Assembly (NCBI RefSeq): GCF_001039355.2
Contig: NW_019773514.1
Location: forward strand, 343,068 to 403,067
Direction: 5' to 3'
Source of the DNA: Lingula anatina
Lineage: Eukaryota; Brachiopoda; Lingulata; Lingulida; Lingulidae
DNA: 60,000 nt
The first letter of the stretch is position 1. Each line of letters opens with the position of its first letter. Under the pieces are notes generated by a model. The model was not told the DNA's origin. It saw only the letters and a list, made by a program, of their open reading frames with translations, and searched no databases. Positions 33,906 through 47,113 of the stretch are shown in pieces. Made by a program: the position numbers and the translations under genes.

Positions 33906-36581
33906 GTAGGATTTATATTCAATTCCAACATAACTGCCCGATTTTCAATCGCATTCTAACTTAGTTAAGATTTAAACTTAGTCGCCGACTAAACGCACGC
34001 CATGATCAAACAAACGGCCCGACTCAAGTACAGTGCTTTGATATGTGACTTTGGACGGTGCGTCGTTTCATTAAGATTTCCACTTTTAAGACAGATAATT
34101 GTGGGTGTATTTGTGCTCAAATTCGGAAGGCCAATTCCCTAGTGGTTTAAGAAGAGGCCTAATTTGGAGAAGTGATTTGTAGTAATTGATTATCGGCTGG
34201 AAAAGGGCCAGGCTGTAATGTAGCATGTCTAGATGGGATCAGACAAGTTAATAGCGTAAATTTGCTCTCGATGGGACACTGGGCGGCATTAGTGTATGTG
34301 GCTTTTACCTCAACAGTAGCCTGTAAACAAACTTGGAGCAAAAATGCCTATAGTTCATGTTGAAATATGAGTAAACGTTCAGTTACGCTTGGGACCCTGA
34401 AACATTTCTATGGATCCTAGATTACAAATTACAGATTTGAATCGAAAGTAAAAAAAAAAGGGGGGGGGGGATTAAATTTGATTTGATTATTTTGCTGGGC
34501 ACATTTAGGAAGACACTGACTTTTTGTAGCTATTTGAAATATTATGAGAGATAAAGTTTACATTCAAGTACTAGTACTAGTAAATCTCACAATGAAAGTC
34601 TGTTTGAAGGCCCCCTTAACATTGTCATCAAGTGTTTATTACTCCCACCCCCACCAGGTGTGAACATGTTACCTGGCAGTGTTCTCTTTGATGGTTACAG
34701 TAGACTGTGTTCACTTTGTTATGTTATGTCACCTGTGGTAGGCAGATGCTCCCAGGGGACACCTTGCTGTCTCTGCCCCAGGGCCTCTGTGTGACAAACT
34801 ATATGTCAACCATATCATTATCTTGTCATATTTATCTTAGTTTGGGATTGTGTCCTGGTTGGGGATGGTTTGAAGTTGTTTATCAAGAAAACATGGTGAA
34901 ATTATAGGCCCAGAAGTACTTTGTATAGAAATTTTTTACATTAAATATTTTTGTAATACAAAAAGAAATGTTTGTGCAAGTTGGAATTGAGCCTGTCATC
35001 CTGTGCTGTTACAGTATTCTGCTCCCTGCGTACTGTCATATAGATTAACTAACATTATTGTAGTTCAATTGAGACATTTTGTGTCACATTGTCATTACTG
35101 AAACCTGATCTCAGTGTGAACTATTGAATCTAAACCTGGGTTTCCACTAGCAAGGTTTCCATTAGAATGTTTTCACATGGGACTATTACAAGACAAATTT
35201 ATAGTCCAGCTGGTATGGCTTCACTTGGCAATCTGCTGTCCATATATGTGTTAAACTTATTTGTGTTTCTGGTCACCAAGTACATCATGCAATAAAATTA
35301 CAGTGGCAGTTTGAAGGATAGCATCAGCACACTATTGTAGGTTTCCTTGATGTAGCAGAGGGTGCATAATACCAGTTCACAGCTATCCAGTATGCAGCAA
35401 TTTAGTTAATGCATTTTAAATGTTTTTAATTATAGTCTAATATAGCAGTTTGCTTTTGTTCTTACTTTCATGATTATGTGAAGTGACTCATTTGAGCTAA
35501 TTTTTTTATTTTAAGGTGATCAGTTTGTGAACAGGCTTCTATATTCCTCCATTTATCCATTTATCTGCATTTCCTGCCTCAGATTAACACATCATTTTAT
35601 TCTGATTTACATGTCTGGGGCAATGTAATTAATGTAGTTATCACACTAATTATACACTGCACTTATCATTATTATTGTCTTTTTATTGTCACAATCTTAA
35701 AAAGAACATCTTGCTTTTTCCCTGCCCTGCCCCGATACAATACAACGTTATTTTGAGATGTACGTCCCCACCCCCACCCCACTGTGTTTTACTGGGATTG
35801 GCCCCTTGTATTCAGCACAAAGGTGTGGGACAGGGTGTGTTAAGTGAGCTCACTTTGGCATGGATTTTGGGTTTGCCAGGTAGTTGAGAATGTTATAAAT
35901 TCAAATTAAAAAAAAAAAAATTAGTAAAAATAGTGATAACTTGTGATAGTCAGCTCAGAACTGATTTCCATTTCTCATAGCTATAGGGTAAAATATCTTT
36001 AGCATTTGACTAAATAATCTTCATACTGGCCTGAGCTAAGGGTTGTTTAAAGAAAAATGACTTGGATCAAGACAGCAAGGTGCAGAACAAATAAACCACA
36101 GTTATAATTGAATGCTGTCATAGGCAAGATAGTTGTGGTTTCATCAGACAAGAAAGATTTCCCTTCCAACAATGAATTGTTGCTTTGTAATTTATTGTGG
36201 ACACATTCAAGAAAGTCCCTCATTTTCCTTCTTAAAAAAGTTTGATTGAACCACTGTTTTCGTAAACAAAAGAGCTCTATTCCATGTCTAGGTAGGTTTT
36301 TGTGCGTCAGATAATTGAAGCGTATTTTCGAGCATTGAATGGAGGAACCTGGTGCGGTTCTGTTAGCAGTTTTTTCCTTACATTTTTACATTAAACAATA
36401 TCATCTGCAAACCATATGAGTCGAGTAAAGCCTCAAAAGTTACCACACTGCTGAACTCAACAAGATCCATGGTATTTAAGTGAAAAATCCTTTCCCAAAA
36501 TTTAAAAAAAAAAAATTGTATTACAACAAGCCAGTGTCTTTACCTTTAAAAGTGATGCAGACTGATAGCTTAGAGTGGCTT

Positions 36582-36699
36582 GGTTGACATGTAAAAGTGT
36601 AGGGGAATATTATGTTACCTAAGCATGAAGTGTGCTGTAGACAGATCTCTCATATTGACTAGGTTGACATAGAGAAGCACAGAGGAATATTATGTTACC
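36582..36699. repeat. Local direct repeat, 80 bp offset
   Basis: GGTTGACAT at 36582 and 36662, and GGAATATTATGTTACC at about 36603 and 36683, lie exactly 80 bases apart. About 38 bases are shared with several mismatches. A small old tandem duplication. Confidence 0.7.
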
Positions 36700-39600
36700 C
36701 TGACTCACCATTCAACATTTGTTTACAGACCTGAAAAAAGGGGGGGAAAACATACCTGGCAAGAATTGGTGAAGTAAAGGTAGGAGGTAGGATTCATGTG
36801 CCCTCAGTTACTAACTTCAGTATTTCTCACCTTTGAATTTACAAATACTTGGATATGAAGAATATATTGTGGCCAAGTATACCACTGCTGTGGTCATTAT
36901 GTACTATACACAACTGAAGAACTGAAGTTGAGACTAACTTACAAGTATATGCAATTCTACAGTGGCATTATTGAAAGTAAAAAGGTTATAAAATGTAACA
37001 TTGTCAGGCGTACACAAAATGATTGCTTGTATAGTGAATCTATGTCACTTTTTAAATTTTTGTACAGTAAAAAGATTGTATTGTGAAATTACAATGCTTT
37101 TTACATGGCCTGAATCAATTGGAGCTTTCCATCCAGCCTTGTTTTCAAATTTAAATCCTTAAATGGCACAGGTTTTTAAACAAGTCGGTTTAATAGCAGG
37201 CAAAATAGTGAGTTAAATGGGAAATAATGGCGATGCATTCATTAATCAGTCATCATGCCAGAAAGGATTCACACAGTGGTGGAAGATTGATGGCTCTTAA
37301 TGATCATTACCATCAAGTTTCATCTCTGCACAGTTGAGAGAAGAATTTCATTATGGGACATATGCAGCTATGTTTTTTTTATGAAAAACACCTTTTTCTT
37401 ATGCACTGGGCCTCCTAGACCAAATTCAAAGGACTGTTCAGACAAGGTGTGTACTTAATGAGTCATTTTAGAAGACCAGCTATAGTTGTCACAGAGATTT
37501 TCATACTGTAGTAACAATTGTTAGCCGATGAAAAATACACGAAACTAGTTGAAATGAATTCACTAAAGATTTTGTTGTCAGTTGTACAATGGGAGATATG
37601 GTCTTAGATTCATTACCTGTTCAAGTTGCAGCTTGTGTTAATGGGCCTTTCATATTGGGTATGAGACAGTACGGTTTATGAAATGGGTGAATTTTTGTTT
37701 AAACTCCATGGAGCTCAGTAGACAAATTGTATAATGTCAGGCAACAAATTACATAAACAATACAAGAAAAACTGCACCCTGACTACAACTAATGAATTAT
37801 GTTGAATGGAAAGGTAGATGTTTTGTTGCACATTATATCATGTCGTTGTTTTTTTGAATGATGGTTCTGAAGACTATTTATTTCTTTAACATTTTGCGGT
37901 AATTTTCATTCATTAGACTGTTGAGACAGTTAAGCTGAAAGTAGAGGCATGGGAGCACAGAATTATTCAACTTCCTTTAACAACCACCACTGTAAGGCAG
38001 AAAATGTGGAAATATATACTGCTAACCATGTAACCAGACATGACATCCTACCAAACTTTCAGCTGGTTCAGTTTATGGCCTTGTTAGACTTATTAGACAT
38101 TCTCACAGGGGCTAAGAAACCCCTTAGCAGTTTTGTCTGGCTGGTAAGTTTTTAGGTTTCTTGACATAATTGGTCAAATAGGTGATGAACGGATATCTTC
38201 AGCTTTCATGTAGGCTGAACCAGTTCAGTTTTCATGTTTTGTCCCAGGATGAAGGAGATAATATCTAAACTGCAGTCATTTTTAAGCTTCAGGGGGGCTG
38301 TGGCTACTGTTATCTGAGTTTAGCATCAAAAGTTATGGTAAAATAAGCTCCTAACTGTACCTCTTTACTGCCACCCAGTGATGTTATCAACAAATATAGT
38401 GGGTTTATTTGATAATTGTTATATGCTTATAAAAAATACTCAGCACCCAGAATGATGCCAGATAAATTGGAATAATTAGAAAGTATTGCAATTCTGGAAG
38501 GGTTTTAATTCATGAAGTATAGAAAAGGATAGATGCAAATAGCATCAGATCCATTGAAGTAGATTCAAGTTTTAGCTCCCATTAAAGGTTGAAAGCCCTT
38601 GGATCTGTGCTTATTAAGTATGTTTTTCTTCACTTAATAACTACCCACTATTAATAGATATATGCCAGGGGTCCTCGTTAAAGATGACTTTAATGGACAT
38701 CATGAGAGTAAAGTTTAATAGCACTGAATTCCAAAGAAAAAGTAGTGCTAGTAGAGAGACTTGGAGAGGCATTCTAGTCTGTCCTTTTTTCAGACAAATT
38801 CATCAGTGTTAAAGAGACAAAAATTCAAACTATACCTATTAACTGTTAGAAACATGCTGATTCCATGGTATGCTTTTATTGTTAGGCAGCCATACTTTAA
38901 AAAATCATAGCTCATATAGTATTACTTTGATAGAATTAACTGCATTGGCACACATCTTCAATCAGCATAAATCTGCAGAGCAGATTTGTTCCATGTGCGC
39001 TATCCAGAAAGCAATTAAAAAGTGCACTTATTTCCCTGACTCTTTGTAGAGGGGAGACCAAATGGCATCTGTAGCCAGATGTGTCTCTTTGCTTAGTGAC
39101 CAGCACTTACTATCAGGTCAATAAAATGGCCAAGCTGTAGTCTAGTGAAGAGCTCCATGGAAGAGCTCCACGGACATCATGATGGAGAGAGCTCAGTAGT
39201 TCAACTTTGTTGGCACTCAGTGACTGCATGCGAGCAATCTCCGATGATCATGTTGCGACAAGAAATATACCAATTATCAAACAGAATAAAAATTTTAATG
39301 TATGTATTGGGTTTTTTTTTTGGGGGGGGGGAGGATAATTTTGTGATGAATTTTAATGAGAGAGAGAATATTCAGAGGAGTATGAACAATGTTCGTTTAG
39401 TCTTGTTGCATCTACTGCTTATGATCACACAGAATAGTAAGGCTTCAACATATTTAAGACTTCATCAACCTAGTGAGAGATTCAAGAGCCCATATATCTC
39501 ACTGTCTAGATTTAATAGGTGGGACTGTAGCCTTTCATGAACATGTGCTTCCATGTGTCATAATGAATTAACACCAGGTGGCATTTAGAGTGGAAAATGA

Positions 39601-39720
39601 AAAAAAAAAAACTGTGATATAAACAAGATTGGTAAGGGTATTGGGAAGATGAAGTGGATGTATTTTTTTTTGATTATGCAAGTCTTGGTTACTTGCACAC
39701 CAGTTTCCTAAACAGCACAC

Positions 39721-39914
39721 TATTATTGGCCAGACATTGGAACAGTTGGCAGCAGGTTGGCAGTGGCTTTCCTACAGTTGGCCAAGCATTGAGTTCTTAG
39801 AACTGTCAGAAATCCAACATTAGCTTGGCATTGGCCCACTGACTGTGGTTGGGTTAGGGACCCATACTGGCCCTACATGGGGGTAGTTGGCTTACCAATG
39901 CTGGGCCAATGATG
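39721..39914. mobile_element. Candidate MITE with TTGGCC terminal inverted repeats
   Basis: The left end ATTGGCCAGACATTGG (39725-39740) matches, inverted, the right end CCAATGCTGGGCCAAT (39895-39910). The interior is rich in TTGGC and GCCAA motifs (CAGTTGGC, AGTTGGCCAAGCATTG, GCTTGGCATTGGCC), suggesting it grew by internal duplication. No open reading frame, no clear target duplication. Confidence 0.55.
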
Positions 39915-42900
39915 TCTGGGTTGTCATTTCTTGTAACCTGTAACGTGTAGTTTGCTTTGAGTCCACAGTTTAACTTAGGTCAAGTGCTATTGTTGTTGAG
40001 GAAACCTGTCTTTTTATATATATATATGTATATATTGGTCACATTGCCATAGTGGGAAAGACTTTCACATTTTATATCATGTTTCTTAAGCAGTTTTCTC
40101 ATGGTTCAATATCAACTGACCCTTAGATAACCGTAGAGTTTCATCTTCAGGTTAGAAAATGTTGAGAAGTATTTAGAAATACAAAGGGCTGAATTGAGAA
40201 ACCACAGTTCACCTGAAGGCTGGAATAAACAAATAGAACTTCAAGTCATAATTTGTACAAATTAAAATGGGACTGCTTTGTAACAGTCACAGGTTAAATG
40301 TCCCAATATGTGTACAGTACACGCCAACACACCTCTTGGCTAGCCTGTTGGAAATACAAAAAAAAAAAAAGACCTGTGCATTCATACACCCACTTGTATG
40401 TGAACCAGTTTGGGTTTAAAAACTCTAAGCCAAAATAAAATGTATTTACCAGAGTTAGGTTGTCTGCATGAGGCACTGTGAGAAATATTTAAGTGTAAGT
40501 TAGTCCATAGAGAAACCTGTGAACTTATTAGAAAGATGTCTACATTTGGGTGAATTGAAATTTTTGGTGAATAACCTGGAAATTTGATAACATTTTTGCA
40601 GTGAAGCAATCTAATTTAAAACATGTCTGAACGCAATATATCACACCTCCAGGGCTTTTTGGAGAACAAAGTAGATGAAAAAACTAAGTGTCTATCAAAA
40701 ATACATTTCAAAGCTGAAATATTTTATTTAATCATAAAATTTGTCATTTATGTCCTCAAAATTGTTTCAAGTAAAGTGCCAGGTGCAAGGACAGCCAGGG
40801 GTGGTCATTAAAGTCACTGTCCCTCTAGCCATGTACACTCGGCAATTCTTACTGAAAATTTTCTTTTTAGTTGAGGTTTTGCGGTTATGCTGAATGTTCT
40901 TAGGAATTTTGGTTTATCTCATGTAGGAAAAGGTTTAGGTTCAGTGCATGCAAGATTTTTATGTCTGTATAAATTTATATCTGGAATTTGTTTGTTTTGG
41001 CATTTTATAAAAAATTAAGTAAAAGTTTTTAATCCAATGAGAGAAGCATGATTTGTAGAAAACAGAGAATTCATCTGGAACTGTGGCTATACAAATTGAT
41101 CATTGTATTTGTCATCTTTGTGCCTAAGCTTGATTTAGAATTGATTATTAGTGAAGTCCATATATGAAAACAATACCTTAGGTTTTAACATAGGGGTGAC
41201 TCATGTGGGTCATGCTAATATTAAGCTTGCTTTGATGGGTGTTTGTGTACAATATCAACATTATGAAAGAATGCAATTTATGCGGGAAGCATCATACAGA
41301 ATCTCAATCACTGTGTACGATGACTTCTCCAAGTTCAAACAAAACTGATATTTATAACTGCCCTTTGCCAAAACGTTTAATTTGTTAGTTTTGCCTAAAA
41401 AGATGATTGAAAATAACTGTCATTTGTGTGTTTGTAAGAAAGAACCTCCTTCAGAATAACTAAAAAGGTTAAAATCTTGATCAAATATTTGTATGATATT
41501 TGAATTTTTGTAGTGTTTGGAATTTGTGAGAACTGAATTAATCAATTTATCATTGAAATAAATCAAATTGGATTCTCTTTATCTTTATTGTTTTTCAACA
41601 TTGCCAAGTAATACATTTTCTTATTATGTTCCAATAGTGATAATATTATCTAATTTGAACAAATCCTAATCTTTGTCTCTGTGCACCAGGCATAAATAAG
41701 GACTGTTAATATACTGTTTAAAGAGAGAAAGGTTGTTAATCTTTGGATTGTGCTAAGCTACGCTGAAATGTTAATGCCACATTATCGGGCACACTCAGTG
41801 ACTAATCGACTTGGTTTCCAACTAAATTATTTGCAGGGGAAAAAGCATTTTGAAAGGTTCTTACAGCATTTTCTCAACAGCTTTTCTGATTTTGATTTAG
41901 ATTAAAAAATAGGTGGCACTCATACAAGCAAAAGCAAGGGTATGTAAAACCTGGCTACAGCTGATTACAATATACAGTTCAGTTCAGAGTGAAACTATTA
42001 AAGGCATCCATACTGCTGCAGTGTGGTGGATTATTTAGGATTTGGCGGGATTAAAAGATGGAAAATGATGTTTGCCGCCATTCCCCTTTGCATAAAAATT
42101 TGCTAAATAAACGAGGAAGTTGCTGTCTATCATTCTACCTCTCTTTCCTCCCTTCCCACTTCGCCTCAGATTTGGTTATTGTATTGCAGTGATATGCATG
42201 CTTAACTGAAATAGAGAGAACAACTACTTTTGTACTATGTACTATGTAGTATGCCAGTGCCTTGCCCTTGGATGTAGATATACTTTTCCTTTTGCAAGAA
42301 CAAGTTGCACAGGTCACATGTAGGTTTTATATATATTTTTCAATACAAAGCACCTTGATTTAACCCTCGTATCAATGTATTGTCTTGTAGTGCACATATT
42401 TTAGATAGCTGTGTGGATGAATTTCTCTGTGATCTGCTTGTACCATAGACTTACCTGCTAGGGAAGCCTTTGATGTACTGTTAACAAAGCAGTTAATGCA
42501 GGTGAAGTCAAAAAAGCCAGAGGCCACATTAAGACTCTCAGTGCATTTTATCTCAGTAGTAAATGTACACAAATGTTATTTTTTATTTGAAATATCAAAG
42601 TATTTTATGATACTTGGTATTAAAAAAGTATTATGTAATGCATGAATTGGCTGTCTACCACAGGACTTCAATTTTCAAACAGACTAAAACATCCTTCTCT
42701 CTTTGTTCAATCTAGAAAAACTTCACACATTGTTAGATGTGTAAATTTCATTTCTCTGTGTACTCTTAGACTGATTGTCAGTTTGTTAGCAAATATAAAA
42801 CATTGTACAAGTAGAGATTCCAATTAACAGTACAAAGGGAAGCCCATCCATTTGGACGACAAACCCCTAAGGCTTAATTACTGATTAAACATCCAGGTAA

Positions 42901-44160
42901 GCTTAGATGAGGATCAATATTCTCAGTCATGGCTCAGTTCACACAGGGGACTAACTTGGACTGACTGGAGAGTGTCGGTTTACCTTGCCAACCAGTGGAT
43001 AAAATTGATCAACAAAGATTATTGAAATCAGAGGTAGGATGAGGATGGATATGTTTTATATGTGTGGGTGCCACATAAATAATTCTGGTCAGTCAAATGT
43101 TATGCTTCAAAGCCAAAATGTTTACCGTCTTTTTAGAAATGATTTGCTGTTTTACCACTATTAAGTAAAAGATTATGAAAACCCAATTTCAGCATAAGAT
43201 AGACCTTTATAAATTTCCTTTTACGCTCTCCAAATGTGCAGGACAAGTGATCATGGAATCTCCGTTGTATTTTCATTCATGCGCACATGATTTGTCTTTT
43301 AAGAGAGCAAATGTATCCATCAATTCCAGCATGTTTCCATGGCATCTCAAGGTATTACTAATAGTTTGATATCATCTGTCTCAATGTGCCTCATAAAAAT
43401 CACTTTCATCAAATTATCTCTAATGCTGTCTTAGAACTGATCAATACTCCACATATTACACTAATCTCCAGATTAATACAAGTTGGGATGTTTACACTGT
43501 GCTGAAAATAAGATGAGGCCAAATATTGACTAGGGATGGATTCTAGGTATTCTCTGGAAGCTTCTGAGATTTTAACAAAATGAAAAAGGAAAGATATCAG
43601 GCCACAAAAGGGACACTGTGATATTCTTTCATCTTCATAAAGAATGAAATTTATTGAATGTTTTTCCCTGTGCAAAAATCTATTGATTTACGGTCATGTT
43701 TTGGGACAAATTACAGCAAAAAGATGAATCAGACATATGCATTGCTGTATATGGTCAAATGTTGTCTTTTTACCCATAGTATCACTAATCAGTCACTAAG
43801 AATAAAAAGACAGTTTTGCTTTGATGGGATACAAAAGTCAGACAGTAACTTTATTTCCTAGTGGCTGATATGTATTCACTCATTCAGTCTTTCAATTAAG
43901 ATGCTGTATAGCTTCAGAATTTAAATTCGATGCATGAATTTAAGTGGAAAATGTATCATTGAGATCAGAATTGGCATGGAAAATTGAGACATTAATTTTT
44001 TGTGTTGGTTGTTGCTCTGTAGACGGGCATTTATCTTTGGGGAATAATTTAGACAAATTGATCTGAGTCTCCCTAGTTGATCCAAATGTGGTTTTGTGCT
44101 CAGGGACCGGATGCAAGGTTATGAAAAATTAGTGAATACCATTTGTCAGTATTTTTTTTT

Positions 44161-44161
44161 N
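44161..44161. other. Assembly join (n) truncating the Vang-like gene
   Basis: Single n after a T8 run. The sequence to its right starts inside or at the boundary of a Vang exon, so upstream exons are lost here. Confidence 0.9.
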
Positions 44162-44162
44162 A

Positions 44163-46392
44163 CCCATGTATGTGGTCAAGGTGGTGAGGTCACCAGACGG
44201 AGAGAGTCGAAATTATTCCATTGGACAGTTAAGGTAAGTGTCTCACACCATTTTGAAAAGGTTACTTGATTGTAAATGAGTGGGTCAAGATATTTTGGAC
44301 AGTCATTTGTGATTTTAGTTTTTATGTTTCTGAGACAGCTTTGAAAACGTCATTTGGTCTTGGATTAAAAGGGTCACAAATTAGAAGGGTGTTTGTGATT
44401 TTAGTTAATTTGAAATGTTGCAGGACTTACCAGTTTGTAAATTTTTAAAATACTAGTATTCATTGGGAAACAGCACATTGTTTTGAAAGACATAATGAAC
44501 CAATAGAAAATTTAAAAAGAATGAAAATGTTATACTTTTCTTAATTCAGCATTCAGAGGACAGCGGTGTGGATCCTGGAGCAGTACTACCGTGATTTCCC
44601 AGTCTACAACCAGTATCTAGATCACATCCCGGGGTCACGCAGGGCAAATAAGATATCCAATTTCAAGTTTTATGATGTCGATGGCGTGACCAATCCCACG
44701 CCTCATGGCAGATCTCGGGCAATACTGGCTGCGGCCGCTCGAAGGAGAGACTCCAGTCATAATGATAGGTAATTGTTGAAGTTATTTATATAAGAGATAC
44801 ACCATGAGCCAAGGAGTGTAGATAATTTATAATACAAGTGTATGGAGCTATGATCCTTGCTGATAGGGGTATCTAACTTTTTTTCATAGCAGTGTTGATA
44901 ACAAAGAACAGCAAGAACAAGGAGAGTTGTGTAACTTAATGCATGCATGTCATGCATGTTTGTGAGATACATCTCACCTGGAGCTTCTGTTCTTGACAAC
45001 CTCCATGGTATCGAACTTAATGAGCCACTGCTGCTTTAAATTTAGATCTAAAAATGTTAGTGTTTGAGTTATAACTAATATTTGGCCTCGAGATCCTTTG
45101 TGAAACTTGTGCCTTAATAATTCTATCATTTTTAATTTTTTCCAAACAAATTCATGTAGATGAATGTTTTGTGACATAACATTTCATTGATAGACAAATT
45201 AAATTCTGTTTGCTCAGTCAAGTCTTTTCAATCTATTCAATTTAAAAAAAAAATTGTGCAAGGAAGTTAACTGAAGCAGGATAATTATAGTGGTGTCTTT
45301 TTGATCTGGTATCAGCCAATTAAAGAAAAATAAATATTAAGGTTGGGAATGGTTCAAAGAAGAATATGAAATGTAAATACATCTTTAAACTTTTCTCATC
45401 ACTGTCACATTTTCTGACTTTTTTTCCGGTAAATTGTCACTATGATGATTATTATTTTTTCATTATTTCATATTTCAAGTACATACCTGGTACATTGAAA
45501 TAGCATGTCGTCAGTATTGTCGGATGTATACCTGAAGGTTCATATTTTAAAAAAAAAGAGCAAGCAGACACTTGGCTAATAAAATAATTTTGGTATTTTC
45601 AGGTTCTATGAGGAACAGGAGTATGAGAGGCGTGTGCGGAAGCGGCGTGCAAGACTGTTGGTGGCTGCAGAGGAAGCATTTACTCATATCAAGAGAATGC
45701 AGGACGAAGCAGGTACTTAGATATACATAACAATGCCTGAAAATGGGATTGCTTAAATTTAGATTTACAGCCAATTTGAAAAAAAAAATCTCCATGTTGA
45801 TTTGTAACTAGCTGTGTGAGTCAAACTGTTGTGTCAAGTACACCTTATTTCTATTAGAGTTTTGTTCTGTTAAGGCACTTTTATAATATCCATTCTTTGT
45901 TTGATCAAACATTATCAGGTCAGCAGCTACATTTCAAGTTCCTTCTTTTTTTTTTTTACTTCAGGTCCAGCAATTCCTATGGATCCACAAGAGGCAGCAC
46001 AAGCCATATTCCCCTCAATGGCGCGTGCCCTACAGAAGTACTTACGCATCACGCGACAGCAGCCACGCTACTCAATGGAGGGAATACTGGAGCATTTAGC
46101 AGACTGTATCAGCCACGATATGAGCCCTCGTGCTTTCATGGAGAAATATCTCACACAAGGGGCTGTTGTTCACAACCCCAAGGACTATAAACCCACTCAG
46201 CCATGGGTTCTTGTATGTGACTCTCTACTCAGTCGTGCTGCCGAGCACGGAACTCTGTTTAACTTACGCCAAGGGGACGTTTCCCTTCTGTGTAAAGTGA
46301 CCAAGATTCCCCATTTTAGTATCACTGAGGAGGTGATTAATCCCAAGAACAACAAGTTTGTCCTTAGGTTGAATTCTGAGACATCTGTCTAA
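44163..46392 (+). CDS. VANGL: Vang-like protein, C-terminal part (copy A, 5' truncated)
   Basis: Core planar cell polarity membrane protein (Van Gogh/Strabismus); which vertebrate VANGL it corresponds to cannot be said. Exons present: 44163-44233 (true start unknown), 44550-44768, 45603-45712, 45965-46392, together about 275 residues of roughly 520 expected. Seen: [52 protein letters not shown], the basic coiled-coil-like [41 protein letters not shown], and the C-terminal PDZ-binding motif ETSV. The four transmembrane segments and the N-terminal serine cluster are absent because the contig is cut at 44161. Splice frames agree at all three junctions. Confidence 0.92.
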
Positions 46393-47112
46393 GGGCTGTA
46401 TGTTGTGCTGACATCTATTGAGAAAACAAAACATTGAGCTGGAGATCATGCCACAGTCATTTATAGTGATAACATCTGTTGAGAGAAAATATTATGGTGG
46501 AGAGTATATCACAGGCGTCACCAAGAAAACTTAGCTGCATACTGCACTTTGTGGAATGGGAGAAATGCCTTTTATATTTAAACATGCAAATTAGAAATAT
46601 TTTACATGCAAGAAAGTGGTATTATGTATGAGAGGTATATGTGGGCACCACCCAGATTCACATTCTGTCCATTATAAAGCATTTTGGTTACTTAAGAGAC
46701 CTGAAGAGGAAACACAGCAGTTTTCAGATGTGACTGAGTGGAACACTGGACAGATTAAGAGCTGTTACAATAGTCTATGGCACAAGATTTCCACTTGCAA
46801 CAAAAAGAGCAAAAGCTGTGTATAAACAATATTTATGAGATATACACCTCTGTATGCACATTCTGTGTATAGGTAGAACCTCTGTTAATATACACTTGCC
46901 ATATGAGAGGTTTTAGTTGCATTATACACTCAGTGTGTATGTTACAATATCTTACTGTTAATGACATCAAGTGTACAATTTAATATTTGGATTTATTATG
47001 ATGCAAGCAGGTGCATTTTAAAGACTGCCATGTTAGTGAATTTGGATCAATGCCTGTTGTATTGTATGTAACTGATCCAGTGTCATAAGGTTATAGTACC
47101 CCTCCCCCCCCC
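46393..47112 (+). other. 3' UTR / downstream flank of Vang copy A
   Basis: Non-coding, nearly the same as 49321-50024. No convincing AATAAA is seen in it. Ends in a C10 run before the n. Confidence 0.5.
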
Positions 47113-47113
47113 N
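47113..47113. other. Assembly join (n) between Vang copies
   Basis: Single n after a C run. The second Vang copy restarts at essentially the same exon position as the first. Confidence 0.9.

Larger units (their letters stand above)
33906..44160. other. About 10 kb without recognisable genes
   Basis: No reading frame here resembles a known protein, and no exon chain could be built on either strand. In particular there is no exon for the four membrane spans expected upstream of the Vang fragments. It could be the first intron of the Vang-like gene or intergenic. Features inside: an A9/G11 run at 34451-34470, a local 80-bp-offset repeat near 36.6 kb, a G10 run near 39322, a small TIR element at 39721-39914, and a TA repeat near 40017-40035. 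Confidence 0.6.
44162..47112. repeat. Direct duplicate block 3, copy A (Vang 3' half)
   Basis: About 2.9 kb repeated in the same orientation at 47114 to about 50024. It ends in a C run at the n (47113). SNPs and short indels distinguish the copies, while exon sequences are nearly unchanged. Probable second haplotype. Confidence 0.88.

Noticed and set aside
39145-39540. 131-codon plus-strand frame in the gene-poor 10 kb
   Set aside because: It runs through a T/G homopolymer, has no similarity I recognise, and lacks splice or promoter context. Not part of Vang.
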